From: Mesorhizobium sp. YM1C-6-2 | GTDB taxonomy: Bacteria > Pseudomonadota > Alphaproteobacteria > Rhizobiales > Rhizobiaceae | Direction of reading: 5' to 3' | Assembly (NCBI RefSeq): GCF_003666685.1 | Contig: NZ_RCIZ01000007.1 | Location: 124,001 to 188,000 of the forward strand | Length of the DNA: 64,000 nucleotides | Part shown: positions 8,670 to 17,765 of the stretch, piece after piece | Numbering within the stretch: the stretch's first letter is position 1 | How the letters are laid out: each line of letters begins with the position of its first letter | Made by a program: the position numbers and the translations under genes | Notes under the pieces: generated by a model | Seen by the model: only the letters and a program-made list of their open reading frames with translations | What the model was told of the DNA's origin: nothing | Database searches by the model: none

Positions 8670-10391
8670 CTAGTTCTCGAAAAGCGAGGTCGCACCTTGC
8701 GGGCGCAGGATGCGGACGCGGTGACGCGCCCTTGTCACGCCCACGCGAAGAACCCTTCTGCTGTCCGCAAAATGCGGAGCCTCGCTTGGCCGCAAAATCT
8801 CTCCACCCCTGTGTCCCTCGACAATGACAACGCCATCGAACTCTTTCCCCTTGGACTTATGAAGCGTCATGACCATGCAGCCGCGCGGCGGCCGTTCCGC
8901 TCCTATCAGTCGCTGCTGCTCAAGGATTGCCGCAACGGCGCGATAAGCGCCGGAATAGTTGCCGGATGCCGCCCAGATATCGCTCAGAGCGCGAGCGATC
9001 GGGTCGCCCGCGGTCGTCATGCCGACCATGCGTGATTGTTGGGCGATCTCCTTTAGGTCCTTGTGCCCCCCAAGCACGGCGCGCGATGCGTTCCAGTCGG
9101 TGACAGGATCACCGCTCAACGGCAGAGCGCAATCAGCGACAAGCTGCGCAGCGCCCGAACGAATAGTCTTGCCCGCATCAATTGCACTCGCCCCAGCCTG
9201 AAGCGCGCTCGCCCGCGTCCCATTCGTGGCCGCACCCGTGCGGTTGTGCTGCTCGCACCAATCTTTGCTTTGCAACCAGAACTCTGCCGCCTGCGCGAGC
9301 GATGCTTTCCGAGTTGACGCGCAAAAATCGGATCGCTGTTCCAGCAGGCGAGCGATGCACAGTGCGGCTGAGGCGGAGAGTTCTGCATCCCATGCGATTT
9401 CGTGAGAGAGCGGCCCACATGCCATCTTCGCGTAGCTCCGGCGTGCCGAGAGCGCATCGGAAACCTGGATAACTAGATCGTTGCTTGGTGCGAGGACCGC
9501 GACCGTAGGCTCGGCAATGCCGCGCTTACGCAGATCGATGAACATCTGCCGGACGTAAAACAGGACTGCCGCTTTGAAGATGTTGTCGATGGGTGCATAC
9601 GCACTCTGCGCAACATCGCGGCAAGCCGGTGTGGGCGCTACCGCGCGAACCACCGCATTTCCAAAGCGCAATACATCTGAGTCTTTGCTCCGGTGATTGT
9701 CGTCCTGGAGATCGCCTTCCTTGAGCGTGAACTCCGTGCGCAGGATGTTCAGCCGCTCCGGATCAACGCCCGGTCTGAAATTGTAAATCCGTTGCTCGGG
9801 ATCTGCGAGAAAGGCGCATTGGGTCGCTCCTGCTAGCGCCCGCACGAGCTTCCACTGATCGTTGTCCGTGTCCTGAAACTCATCGAGAATAACGAATGGG
9901 TATTGATCGGCGATACCATGGCGGAGCGCCTTGCTCTCCTCCAGCAGACGAGCGGCTGCGTGTGCAAAGGCTTCGAAGGATACGCGGCTTTCCTCATCAA
10001 GAAGCCTTCGGCGTTCTGCTCCCCAATCGCCGGTGAACTGGGTGCGCAGCACTCCTTCCGCCCCAGGAGTCATCATCACGAGGGGAAACCCACGCAGCGC
10101 TTGCCCATGGGCTCGAAGCAGTTCCCAGCAGAAGGAATGGTATGTGCGAACCTCGATGCGCTTCATCTGCTCGCTGGATAGGATCTCCTTGCACCGCAAG
10201 AGGATTTGCTGGACGGCAGCGCGCGAGAAACTCAGGAACAACGCATTCTGGCCAGGCTTGAAGGTTAGAATGAGAGTCTGCGCTTTGAGAATCGCAAGTG
10301 TGGTTTTGCCCGAGCCCGGTCCTCCGAGCACAAGGACATGGCCTTTTTCATCGATGAGATCCTTGCGCTTCTGGTCGAGCTCAAAAAGCAT
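8670..10391 (-). CDS. gajB: UvrD/Rep-family helicase, GajB-like
   Basis: This 573-residue superfamily 1A helicase is the partner of the OLD-family nuclease encoded just upstream. Motif I GGPGSGKTT is at 23-31, Walker B DEFQD at 170-174 and motif III LADPEQRIYNF at 195-205. Motif V (LHKSKGKEFDGVV) and motif VI (RVGVTRARHRV) are near the C-terminus. It lacks the long insertions of full UvrD, in keeping with the compact GajB of Gabija. The start ATG overlaps the nuclease stop (ATGA at 10391), so translation is coupled. In Gabija, GajB works with GajA to degrade phage DNA when nucleotides are depleted. Assignment rests on the pairing and domain types. Confidence 0.85.
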   Translation of the reverse strand: MLFELDQKRKDLIDEKGHVLVLGGPGSGKTTLAILKAQTLILTFKPGQNALFLSFSRAAVQQILLRCKEILSSEQMKRIEVRTYHSFCWELLRAHGQALRGFPLVMMTPGAEGVLRTQFTGDWGAERRRLLDEESRVSFEAFAHAAARLLEESKALRHGIADQYPFVILDEFQDTDNDQWKLVRALAGATQCAFLADPEQRIYNFRPGVDPERLNILRTEFTLKEGDLQDDNHRSKDSDVLRFGNAVVRAVAPTPACRDVAQSAYAPIDNIFKAAVLFYVRQMFIDLRKRGIAEPTVAVLAPSNDLVIQVSDALSARRSYAKMACGPLSHEIAWDAELSASAALCIARLLEQRSDFCASTRKASLAQAAEFWLQSKDWCEQHNRTGAATNGTRASALQAGASAIDAGKTIRSGAAQLVADCALPLSGDPVTDWNASRAVLGGHKDLKEIAQQSRMVGMTTAGDPIARALSDIWAASGNYSGAYRAVAAILEQQRLIGAERPPRGCMVMTLHKSKGKEFDGVVIVEGHRGGEILRPSEAPHFADSRRVLRVGVTRARHRVRILRPQGATSLFEN

Positions 10392-12265
10392 CAGCCCGTG
10401 CCAGTTAGAGGCTGCGGATCATCTGTCTCCTCTTTATCAGCGTCCTTGCTTCCACGGTCTTCTGGGGCGTCATCGCCGAGCGGCGGAAGCTTCGTCCTCT
10501 GATACACATCGATAAGAAAATCGACGATTGTCTTTGGAAGCTCGTCTTTCGCTTGGCACTTCTCGATAAGGTGGCGCGCGAAGACGCCGCCCTTGTGGTC
10601 GATTAGAACAGCTTTGGTCTTGGCCCGGACATCCGCATCGGGCGTCGTTGCAGCGATGGTGCCGGGCGCAGATCGATACTCCGGCCAGGTCGATACTTCC
10701 CTCAGGAAGCGGCGCTGCGCTGGCACGGCCACCTCTTCAGCAAGGAGCGCTTCGATGCCGGTATACGACGTCTCGACATTCACCTCAAACAGCCCCAGCT
10801 TTTCCTTCTGCTCTTCGGTCCACTTCGTCTTTGGCTTGTCCTGGAATGCGAAAGCGCGTTTGTTCAGGCTTGAGAAAACCGGGCCCCATTTCGGGACATC
10901 GCCTTGGCCGCCGGCGTCGAAGAGCGTGATACCTGTAAGATCGAGCGGATCGTAGCTGCCTGGACCGGCCAATGTCTCCAAGGCCTCTGACGTAACCATT
11001 AATGCGGCAACCTCCGTCTCGCCTTCTGCCGCAATAACCCCTCGGGAGAGCACGACATCGGAGAGCTGCAGTTTGTGCCGGCGGATTGTTTTGTAGCGAA
11101 CACCTTCTTTGGGTAGCGGCGTCGCACTGAGCACATGTGTTTCAGAGCGGCCGATGGCGAGGATCTCACCAACATCGAATTCATTGATAACGTTGGGCGA
11201 GTGGGAGGTGACAATAGCCTGTCCCATCCTCGAGCGCAGATAGCGCGTCACGCGGCGCTGCGTGTGCGGAGGCAATGCGATCTCTGGCTCTTCCATCGCG
11301 AAGATGACGGAACCGTTGCCGCGAAGATCTGCGATGTGCGTGAGCAGTGCGAACACAAGCGTGTTGATGGAGCCTGTGCCGAGCCGATGGAATGGGACGG
11401 CGTAATCGCTTCCCTTCGATCGAATGAAGAACTGCACGACTTCGCGCAGGTTTTCGCGCGTCAGGTCCGAGGCGAAAAACGCGGTGGCGTCATCGGTCTC
11501 GGCGATCCCGATGAATCGCTGCATCCGCTCTTGCACCTGCTCGCGGATCTTCTTCAGCTGCGCAATCGATCCGATTGGCTTTGAGAACTCCCTGAGCCGC
11601 AGGATTGTGTCTTCCCACATGGATTCGCGGCCGGTGTCGCCAAGCCGCAATATCGTGTCGAGGAGGGATCCGCGTTCGAGGCTGAGTGCGCGGCGGCCCG
11701 TCCTTAGGGTTCGCAGATAGATGAATCCGCATTTCTGTTTCCATTCGCGTCCGAATGGCTCCAGACCATCACCAGGGTGCTGAACGTCCTCCTCGTGTTT
11801 GGCGGAGGCGGGGTGCGAGAAATATGTCTTGCCCTCAAAATCATCGAGCTTGCGATCGTACCAACCCATGAAAACGATGGGCAGAGCGCGCACGACGTCC
11901 GCGCCATCAAGGTCTGCGGGCGTTGCGCCTTCCACATCAACAAAGCCGCCTTTCGACTCACTCCAGGGGCGCGTCTTTGAAAGCAACGTGCGCTGATGTT
12001 CTTCCGAGAGTCCCAGCAGAACGACTTCGATTTGAATGACGACCGGCTTCTTGTCGGCTCGGAGGTAGTCGCCGTTGTGAAAATCATGCTCATCGACAAT
12101 CGGGCGTTTGAAAAGCCGCTCGGTTCCGAGTGCGAGGTCGAGCGCTTCGCACAAAGTCGACTTGCCGACATTATTGTCGCCGACAATCAGCGTGTGTCCT
12201 GGAAGATCGACAACGCCTTCGGAAACGCCTCTGAAATTTCGAATGGTAATTCTGCGAACACGCAT
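10391..12265 (-). CDS. gajA: OLD-family ATPase/TOPRIM nuclease, GajA-like
   Basis: This 624-residue protein has an SMC-like ABC ATPase followed by a TOPRIM nuclease, the architecture of GajA. Walker A GDNNVGKST is at 29-37, Walker B FAMEEPE at about 322-328, and the switch histidine in TSHSP at 353-357. The TOPRIM domain starts with AEGETE (413-418) and continues with FDAGGQGD (449-456). I chose ATG 12265 because GGGAGGGG lies at ribosome-binding distance and the preceding 41 codons to 12388 lack family features. The acidic C-terminal tail is unusual. It is first in a three-gene operon with the helicase and the zinc-finger-like gene. OLD nucleases also occur outside Gabija, but the adjacent UvrD-like gene makes Gabija most likely. 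Confidence 0.87.
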   Translation of the reverse strand: MRVRRITIRNFRGVSEGVVDLPGHTLIVGDNNVGKSTLCEALDLALGTERLFKRPIVDEHDFHNGDYLRADKKPVVIQIEVVLLGLSEEHQRTLLSKTRPWSESKGGFVDVEGATPADLDGADVVRALPIVFMGWYDRKLDDFEGKTYFSHPASAKHEEDVQHPGDGLEPFGREWKQKCGFIYLRTLRTGRRALSLERGSLLDTILRLGDTGRESMWEDTILRLREFSKPIGSIAQLKKIREQVQERMQRFIGIAETDDATAFFASDLTRENLREVVQFFIRSKGSDYAVPFHRLGTGSINTLVFALLTHIADLRGNGSVIFAMEEPEIALPPHTQRRVTRYLRSRMGQAIVTSHSPNVINEFDVGEILAIGRSETHVLSATPLPKEGVRYKTIRRHKLQLSDVVLSRGVIAAEGETEVAALMVTSEALETLAGPGSYDPLDLTGITLFDAGGQGDVPKWGPVFSSLNKRAFAFQDKPKTKWTEEQKEKLGLFEVNVETSYTGIEALLAEEVAVPAQRRFLREVSTWPEYRSAPGTIAATTPDADVRAKTKAVLIDHKGGVFARHLIEKCQAKDELPKTIVDFLIDVYQRTKLPPLGDDAPEDRGSKDADKEETDDPQPLTGTG

Positions 12266-12445
12266 GCTTTCGCCCCTCCCGCGTGAATGATAGTTCGCAG
12301 GATCGGGGAATTTCAATGAAAACAAGTTAGAGAGCGAAGGTTCGCCTACTGTGCTCCGTACCTGGCCGAGATACCTAGATGAGCCCAAGGCAATATCTCA
12401 GACATTTGGAGGGGACGACTATCAAAAATGCGTGCGGCCTCGCGC

Positions 12446-13237
12446 TCAATCAAGTTTTCTCTGGCTCGCGGCCCGGACTTCGCTTGGTTCGCCATCGGCA
12501 TGTCCGGTAGCGACGTGCTTGGAGGGGTGGCCAATGTAGCTCTTGAGGTGGATACCAAGGTCTGCGTTGCCACGCCAATATCCATCAATCCACCGGTCGG
12601 GCCCGAGAGAGGGCTTTAGGTGCTTTCGAACATAGTGCAGTTGGTGTTCGCGATGCTCGACTTTAGCATTACTGACCCCAGTCCCATGGACACCGGGCCT
12701 GATGTGACATTGATACCATTTGAGCTGCGGCGGTTCGAGGCCGCGCTCCGCTGCAAGACGCATTACCCTTTTATCGGTATCGTGTGGTCGCAAGTCTGCT
12801 AGGCCCGATTGATTGATAATACATAGAAATTTTTCAACCAGAACCAGACCAGCGAAAGCACTACCGGTCTTGCTCTCTGACGGAATTGTTTCATCACCGA
12901 GAACTATCTCGTCTGAGCCAGGCACAAACGCCGCCTGCCACGCAATTGCAATCCTCCCCTCATCCTGCTCGGCTATGCAGTTTACGGACACTCTTCCGTC
13001 CACTTCCCGCTCCTGGCAGGCAAAAGCGATGCGTTTTCCTCTGATGATCGCTTCTATGAAGGTGCGGGGCGCAGGCAGCTGCGCATTCGCACTGAACCCG
13101 CTGTCTGAAGGGTCAGCGCCGCGCATTTCAAGAGCCATCGACGTCAGTGCCGAGCACTCCAAGAACTGTGACGCCGTCAATGCGCGCTGGGTCGATTCAT
13201 CGCCCATCCTGAATATTTTAGCTGCCAATGGCGTCAA
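12446..13237 (-). CDS. Hypothetical protein (263 aa)
   Basis: I do not recognise a family. The frame is long and protein-like. The N-terminal half is mixed alpha/beta (FIEAIIRGKRIAFACQ, GRIAIAWQAAFVPGSDEI). The C-terminal half is rich in His, Lys and Trp (PPQLKWYQCHIRPG, EHQLHYVRKHLKPSLGPDRW), recalling a nucleic-acid-binding or structural domain. No membrane segment or nucleotide-binding loop is visible. It precedes the GajA-like gene on the same strand with a 180-nt gap, so it may be part of the defence block or separate cargo. Confidence 0.6.
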   Translation of the reverse strand: MTPLAAKIFRMGDESTQRALTASQFLECSALTSMALEMRGADPSDSGFSANAQLPAPRTFIEAIIRGKRIAFACQEREVDGRVSVNCIAEQDEGRIAIAWQAAFVPGSDEIVLGDETIPSESKTGSAFAGLVLVEKFLCIINQSGLADLRPHDTDKRVMRLAAERGLEPPQLKWYQCHIRPGVHGTGVSNAKVEHREHQLHYVRKHLKPSLGPDRWIDGYWRGNADLGIHLKSYIGHPSKHVATGHADGEPSEVRAASQRKLD

Positions 13238-13699
13238 TTCGGCCCGCTCCGCTGCATGCTCAGATCATTCTAGACGCTGCAAATGTCGTGTGATTTCGAC
13301 CTGAATGTCGATCTTGCGAAGATCGAGCTAGTTGGCAAGTGTGCTGCTTCAGGAAATGACCGTAACGATGTGAACGCCGAAGTATGGCGCTAAGCGGCCA
13401 TCTCGCCGAAGTCGCATAACATCCGATGCGGAACAGGCGGATATCTGCATGGGGGCCGATACCGGCCCGTCCGGTTTGCTCTGATTTTGCCATGAGCTGG
13501 CAGTTTCGCGTCGACCCTATGGCGGTCGTATAACGCGACGGATGCGTTCTCAATGAGCGACTAGAGAAAAACCCCGCTGCGGGCCACACGACGCATAGCA
13601 AAATTAGATGGCTCTCACCGTCCACTGCCAGCCCGTTACAGCCCAGAAGGACATGTCTGCGGTTCTTAGGTTGGGGCCGGTTAGTGAATGGAGCCGTCA
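13238..13699. other. Intergenic region at defence/stress block boundary
   Basis: No convincing gene is seen in this 462-nt region. An open minus-strand frame crosses it, but it has no recognisable protein character. It contains one copy of a 27-bp dispersed repeat (13404-13430). A weak minus-strand terminator-like hairpin (CCCG-CAG-CGGG followed by GTTTTT) is near 13570. Confidence 0.5.
13404..13430. repeat. Dispersed 27-bp repeat, copy 1
   Basis: The 18-bp core GTCGCATAACATCCGATG (13411-13428) recurs at 52877-52894, and the 27-bp context matches with two substitutions. Both copies lie in non-coding DNA, one in each island. It resembles a recombinase or transposon-end type site, but no associated gene is present. 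Confidence 0.6.
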
Positions 13700-14029
13700 A
13701 TGTCGGACGGTCGCAGGGTAGTTACGGCAACACAACACCGAGGAGCAGTCGATCGAGGCCTGGCGGAAGACAAAACCCCAGGGTTCGACCCGGCCGCTGC
13801 GCCAATGGAGACGGATGCTGAAGCCGGGTCCGCCACTGACCATTCGGAGATGTCTGTCGCTAGAGACGCTCCGGGGCCTTTGCCCCGCGTCAACGCAGCG
13901 TCGCATGGAAATGCTATGCGACCCATTGATGATCAGAAGGAAAGGTCGTCCTCCACCCCGTTCTTGCCTTTGATCTTGGGGGTGGTCTTGGTCATTCTGA
14001 TCATTGCCACGGTGGAACTAGTCTCGTGA
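13700..14029 (+). CDS. Small membrane protein, single C-terminal TM segment
   Basis: This 109-residue protein has a long hydrophilic N-terminal part, probably disordered (rich in Ala, Asp, Pro, Ser), and a strongly hydrophobic C-terminal segment (FLPLILGVVLVILIIATVEL) typical of a tail anchor or single-span inner-membrane protein. ATG 13700 is preferred because GGAG sits 6 nt upstream; an ATG at 13688 is also in frame. I do not recognise a family. It is the first gene of the stress-type cargo block but has no GGAAC promoter that I can see. Confidence 0.6.
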   Translation: MSDGRRVVTATQHRGAVDRGLAEDKTPGFDPAAAPMETDAEAGSATDHSEMSVARDAPGPLPRVNAASHGNAMRPIDDQKERSSSTPFLPLILGVVLVILIIATVELVS

Positions 14030-14218
14030 GAAGTGTTGGTGCACATCAGCCAGTTCCTGCCCGAGCCTGGGGAAGGCCCTCCGCGCGGGTAGAAACGCCT
14101 TAACAAGGACGGGTGTTCGACCCTGCTGAGAAGGACGTGTTCAGGAGTAAGTGCGCTAGCATCTGTCGTAGCGATATCCAAGCGAATGAGTAAGCGTAGA
14201 TGCGTCGCTCAAACGTAT

Positions 14219-14243
14219 GGAACACAGGCGCTTATCGGAGGTT
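14219..14243 (+). promoter_or_regulatory. EcfG-type promoter
   Basis: GGAAC (14219-14223), a 16-nt spacer, then GGTT (14240-14243), ending 25 nt before the GTG start at 14269. It matches the alphaproteobacterial general-stress consensus. Its position rules out the longer upstream start for the amidohydrolase. Confidence 0.7.
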
Positions 14244-14268
14244 AGGAGCTACGAACGGGAAAACTTAT

Positions 14269-15078
14269 GTGATTATAGACGCTCACCTCCACTCATCGGG
14301 TCACGAAACAACGAAGGATGTCTTGGAGTCCCTGGATCGCGCGGACATCGACTTCGGCGTGATACTAGCTCCTTTTCTTACAGCGCCGTATTCGCTCCTC
14401 AACCGCAACTCGCTTCGTGACGGAAACCGCTATCTCTCTAAGTTGATAGCCGGTCACGCCGATCGCCTTTGCGGCTTCGCGGTCGTAAATCCGCTCCACG
14501 CTGAAGCGCCATTCGATTTGGAAGAAGCCGCCTCGCTGCCGGGCATACGCGGACTGAAGATGGTGCCCACTGGCTGGTATCCCTATGACGATTGCGCACA
14601 CAGGGTTTACGAAGTCGCAGCGCGATTTAATCTTCCGATCCTCTTCCACAGCGGCATCTTTATCGACGGCAAGTCCGGACGCTTCTGCAGGCCTACCTTC
14701 TATGAAGCGGTTCGCGATCATCCTGGACTTCGCGTTACCCTTGCCCACCTTGGTTGGCCGTGGTGTGACGAGGCCAATGCGGTTGGCTTGATTGATCGCA
14801 TAAACGGCGTAGAAGCTGACGCCAGTCAGTTTCGTTTTGACATCTCGTTCGGTTCTCCACCTGCCTACCGGGCGGAGACATTGCGCAAGGCACTTGAGGT
14901 GCTCGGGGCGGATTTAATCCAATTTGGCAGCGACCGATTCCTGCCTTGCCCTGGCGAGCACATTCGCTCGGCGATCGATGATGTATCGGCCCTTTTTGAC
15001 GAGCTGTCGGTAGACGCCGGCGCGCGGCAAAGGATCATGTCGGGTACCGCTGCAAGCTGGCTCGGGATTGGGGACTGA
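14269..15078 (+). CDS. Amidohydrolase-2 family TIM-barrel hydrolase
   Basis: This 269-residue metal-dependent hydrolase (COG2159-like) starts with IIDAHLHSSG, whose HLH pair binds the metal. LFHSG, LAHLGWPW and FGSDRF follow, corresponding to the His ligands and late Asp of the family. The substrate is unknown; the family includes decarboxylases and amide or lactone hydrolases. I chose GTG 14269 because homologues begin right at the IDAHLH strand and an EcfG-type promoter ends at 14243. It is followed after 5 nt by a glycosyltransferase and then a methyltransferase, which suggests a three-gene stress-induced operon, perhaps acting on a surface glycan. That role is inference. Confidence 0.82.
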   Translation: MIIDAHLHSSGHETTKDVLESLDRADIDFGVILAPFLTAPYSLLNRNSLRDGNRYLSKLIAGHADRLCGFAVVNPLHAEAPFDLEEAASLPGIRGLKMVPTGWYPYDDCAHRVYEVAARFNLPILFHSGIFIDGKSGRFCRPTFYEAVRDHPGLRVTLAHLGWPWCDEANAVGLIDRINGVEADASQFRFDISFGSPPAYRAETLRKALEVLGADLIQFGSDRFLPCPGEHIRSAIDDVSALFDELSVDAGARQRIMSGTAASWLGIGD

Positions 15079-15083
15079 CTTTC

Positions 15084-16298
15084 GTGGACGCATCGGGATT
15101 TACAACCATTCCAGTTCTGCGAGACAAGCCTGACAGAATTCACATCCTTGAGGTTCTGGGTAATGCGATAGTGGGAGGTATGGAGAGTTACGTCCGCAAC
15201 CTTATCGCCAACCTCCCAGTGGCGGAGTTCGAAGTTACCGTTCTCTGTCCTTTTGAAAGTGCCTATACACGCCTTCTCCGCGAGCAGGGATTAACAGTTT
15301 ACATCGCGGCGTTACGTGACGATCCGCCGTGGCGTTCAATTGAAATGATATGCAGCCTCGTTCGCAAGCATCGCGTCGATATTGTTCATGCCCACCTAAT
15401 GAATGCTCACACGGTAGGGGCCTTGGCGGGGGCGCTGATGAACACCGCGACCGTGGCGACAATGCATGGGATGAGTCTGCACCCGCAAGAAATCAGCGTC
15501 GCGCGCCTTACCAACTCACATCTCATCCTCGTTTGCCGTGAAGCCTGGTCGCAGGCAGTGGCGGTTGGCCTTCCGCTGGAAAGTCTCGCTCTTGTTCCTA
15601 ACGGCGTGGACCTTACCACTTTTCATCCAGGAGCCTCCGAGCGGTCGATATTCAGGAATGCCATTGGAGTGGGAGCAGAGGAATTTCTGATCGGCTTCGT
15701 CGGACGGTTGGCTTGGGAAAAAGGCCCTGATAAATTTGTCAGAGCAGCCCAATCCATCTTAAGGGAGCATCCGTCAGTGCACTTTGCGCTCGTCGGAGAT
15801 GGACCGATGCTTGCTGAGTTGAAACACGCCATCGACCACGCTGGAATAGCAGGTCATGTGCACATAGCAGGGGTTTGGGCTGCGCCCCAGCAAGTCTACA
15901 GTTCGCTAAACCTTCTGCTTCATACTTCCCGATCGGACGCGATGCCTCTAGTGATACTAGAGGCGATGGCATGCGGAGTGCCGACTGTTGCCATCGGCGT
16001 GGGAGGCATACCGGAACTTCTGGAAACTGGCGAAACCGGGTTCGTAATCGGTACTTACGAATGGCCAGGGATCGTAAGTGAATTCCCTGCCGATTGGGAG
16101 GGTGTCGCGAAGGCTGCGGCCCATTTGATAGGGCACCCTCATCTTTTGAACCGCATGTCTCAAGCAACCGCAGATAGAGCCGCGGCATTGTTTGATATCA
16201 GGCAGTCCGCCAAGCTAACCGCCGATGTATTTCGCCAATTGGCAAAGCGTCCGGACGCCCACGGTAACATCAAGGTGCTCCCTCACCCGACCGCCTGA
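15084..16298 (+). CDS. GT4-family glycosyltransferase
   Basis: This 404-residue GT-B glycosyltransferase would transfer a sugar from a nucleotide donor to a glycan or lipid acceptor. The N-terminal domain has GNAIVGGMESYVRNL, the acceptor-side glycine-rich loop of GT4 enzymes, and VDIVHAHLMNAH. The C-terminal Rossmann domain has VPNGVDLTTFHPG, GFVGRLAWEKGPD and the donor-binding DAMPLVILEAMACGVPTVA, with Asp where the first Glu of EX7E usually is. The start is GTG at 15084, 5 nt after the amidohydrolase stop and with GGGGA upstream. It is probably the second gene of the operon starting at 14269. Confidence 0.88.
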   Translation: MDASGFTTIPVLRDKPDRIHILEVLGNAIVGGMESYVRNLIANLPVAEFEVTVLCPFESAYTRLLREQGLTVYIAALRDDPPWRSIEMICSLVRKHRVDIVHAHLMNAHTVGALAGALMNTATVATMHGMSLHPQEISVARLTNSHLILVCREAWSQAVAVGLPLESLALVPNGVDLTTFHPGASERSIFRNAIGVGAEEFLIGFVGRLAWEKGPDKFVRAAQSILREHPSVHFALVGDGPMLAELKHAIDHAGIAGHVHIAGVWAAPQQVYSSLNLLLHTSRSDAMPLVILEAMACGVPTVAIGVGGIPELLETGETGFVIGTYEWPGIVSEFPADWEGVAKAAAHLIGHPHLLNRMSQATADRAAALFDIRQSAKLTADVFRQLAKRPDAHGNIKVLPHPTA

Positions 16299-16425
16299 GT
16301 ATCAAGAGGGCCAACCGCGAGACGATGAAGCGAATAGAACACTGCCGGTCATTGGGGCAGAAATTCTTGACTGGAAGGACGAGGAACAACCTGAGGCGTC
16401 TTTTGGGAATACATGGACAAAATTG

Positions 16426-17307
16426 ATGAGCAATCACCAGAGGCCTGATCGATCAAATCGCCTTCAACGCTCGGAGCCCGGCGCCGAGGCTCTGGAACCT
16501 TCGCCGGGCGATACCGCCAGGGGTGCCGCATACAAAACGGACATGGTTCACAAACAGCAATTTCCTGAAACGGGCGCCGACGATTCCGAGACGACGAAGG
16601 ATCTATTGCAGGCCGCACGAGTCGGACATACGAGAATCCCACAGCGGAGCGGCGTCCCCGACGTAGGTAGTGTCCGCTTCGGTGATCTCCGCAACGTGTC
16701 CCCTATTAGTAGGGCATATGGGTTAGATAGGGGACGACCAATCGATAGGTACTATATCGAAAAATTTCTCGCTTTCGAGGCCAGTTTAATTACGGGTCGG
16801 GTTCTGGAAATCGGTGATAATACATATACTCAAAGATTTGGCGTCAACGTAATTCGAAGTGACGTCTTGAATCTACACTCGGGTATTGAGGGAACTACGC
16901 TCGTTGCAGACTTGGCCAACGGGAGCGAATTAGAGAGCAACTCATTTGACTGCATAATAGCCACGCAAACCCTCAACCTTATTTATGACCTCCCGTCAGC
17001 GATGAGGACTCTGCATAGGATACTCAAGCCCGACGGCGTCCTGCTGTGTACGGCGCCGGGCATCTCCCAGATCGCTTATGACGGATGGAATGAAAGTTGG
17101 TATTGGGCATTCACCGTGAATTCCGCTGCCAGGGTGGCTTCGGAAGTGTTCTTGAAGAACCACGTTTCCGTGGCCAGCTGCGGCAACGTATTATCTGCAA
17201 TCGCCTTCCTGGAAGGCCTTGCCGACTCAGAGTTGACCGTCGGCGAACTCGACGCGCATGACCCAGCTTATCAGATGATCATTTTGATTAAGGCGCGGAA
17301 AGTGTAG
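16426..17307 (+). CDS. Class I SAM-dependent methyltransferase
   Basis: Residues from about 100 on match a methyltransferase often encoded with glycosyltransferases: YGLDRGRPIDRYYIEKFL, motif I VLEIGDNTYTQRFG, the acidic SDVL, then DCIIATQTLNLIYD and LHRILKPDGVLLCTAPG. The first hundred or so residues are hydrophilic and look disordered. The start is uncertain: the frame is open from 16225, and ATG 16426 is chosen as the first in-frame ATG after the glycosyltransferase stop. A later ATG (MVHKQQ) would still retain the whole domain. It may modify the product of the preceding glycosyltransferase. Confidence 0.78.
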   Translation: MSNHQRPDRSNRLQRSEPGAEALEPSPGDTARGAAYKTDMVHKQQFPETGADDSETTKDLLQAARVGHTRIPQRSGVPDVGSVRFGDLRNVSPISRAYGLDRGRPIDRYYIEKFLAFEASLITGRVLEIGDNTYTQRFGVNVIRSDVLNLHSGIEGTTLVADLANGSELESNSFDCIIATQTLNLIYDLPSAMRTLHRILKPDGVLLCTAPGISQIAYDGWNESWYWAFTVNSAARVASEVFLKNHVSVASCGNVLSAIAFLEGLADSELTVGELDAHDPAYQMIILIKARKV

Positions 17308-17354
17308 AGCCCTTTCATCGAAAGATTACTCTTGAATACCTCGCTGATGACTAC

Positions 17355-17618
17355 TCAAGTTTGCAGCAAGCCACGGCGCCGCATAAGCGCACAAAATACG
17401 TCACGCGCCTCACCTGTCGAGATAGCCCCGCATAGCGCCTCGTGGCACGCGCTGCATGTTGCGTAGTAAGCCTCATCCCGAGCGTGTGTTGGTTGGGCGT
17501 CCAGGAACTGGATCGCATCAATCACGCTGCGGACCTGAACCGGAAACCCATTTCGACCAGAACGTGTACGGGGGAGGAGAAATTGGTCTCGACCATAGCA
17601 ATTCGCCCTGCTTACCAA
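17355..17618 (-). CDS. DUF982 family protein
   Basis: This 87-residue protein fits DUF982, a small Rhizobiales family of unknown function: VQVRSVIDAIQFL, a central AYYATCSACHEALCGAIST block and ARDVFCALMRRRGLL. It is divergently transcribed from the membrane-protein gene at 17766, and both have GGAAC-type promoters in the shared intergenic region, so it is probably stress-induced. Confidence 0.8.
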   Translation of the reverse strand: MVSRANCYGRDQFLLPRTRSGRNGFPVQVRSVIDAIQFLDAQPTHARDEAYYATCSACHEALCGAISTGEARDVFCALMRRRGLLQT

Positions 17619-17650
17619 CTAGTACCAAGCGCCGATCGCTAGCACCACCC

Positions 17651-17675
17651 AACCTCGGCAGCCGCAACATGTTCC
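17651..17675 (-). promoter_or_regulatory. EcfG-type promoter (DUF982 gene)
   Basis: On the minus strand GGAAC (17675-17671), a 16-nt spacer and GGTT (17654-17651), 32 nt upstream of the DUF982 ATG at 17618. Confidence 0.68.
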
Positions 17676-17695
17676 TGTAGACCTGCTTGTCTCAA

Positions 17696-17720
17696 GGAAC
17701 CTGATCCCGCTTCGGTGGTT
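17696..17720 (+). promoter_or_regulatory. EcfG-type promoter (membrane-protein gene)
   Basis: GGAAC (17696-17700), a 16-nt spacer and GGTT (17717-17720), 45 nt upstream of the ATG at 17766. It is divergent from the minus-strand element at 17651-17675. Confidence 0.68.
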
Positions 17721-17765
17721 AGGCCGCCAGCTTTGTCAAGACGGCAAGGCAACTGGAGACTGACC

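Noticed and set aside
13260-13700. Possible 146-codon minus-strand gene
   Set aside because: No ribosome-binding site or family resemblance, and it runs across a dispersed repeat; treated as intergenic.
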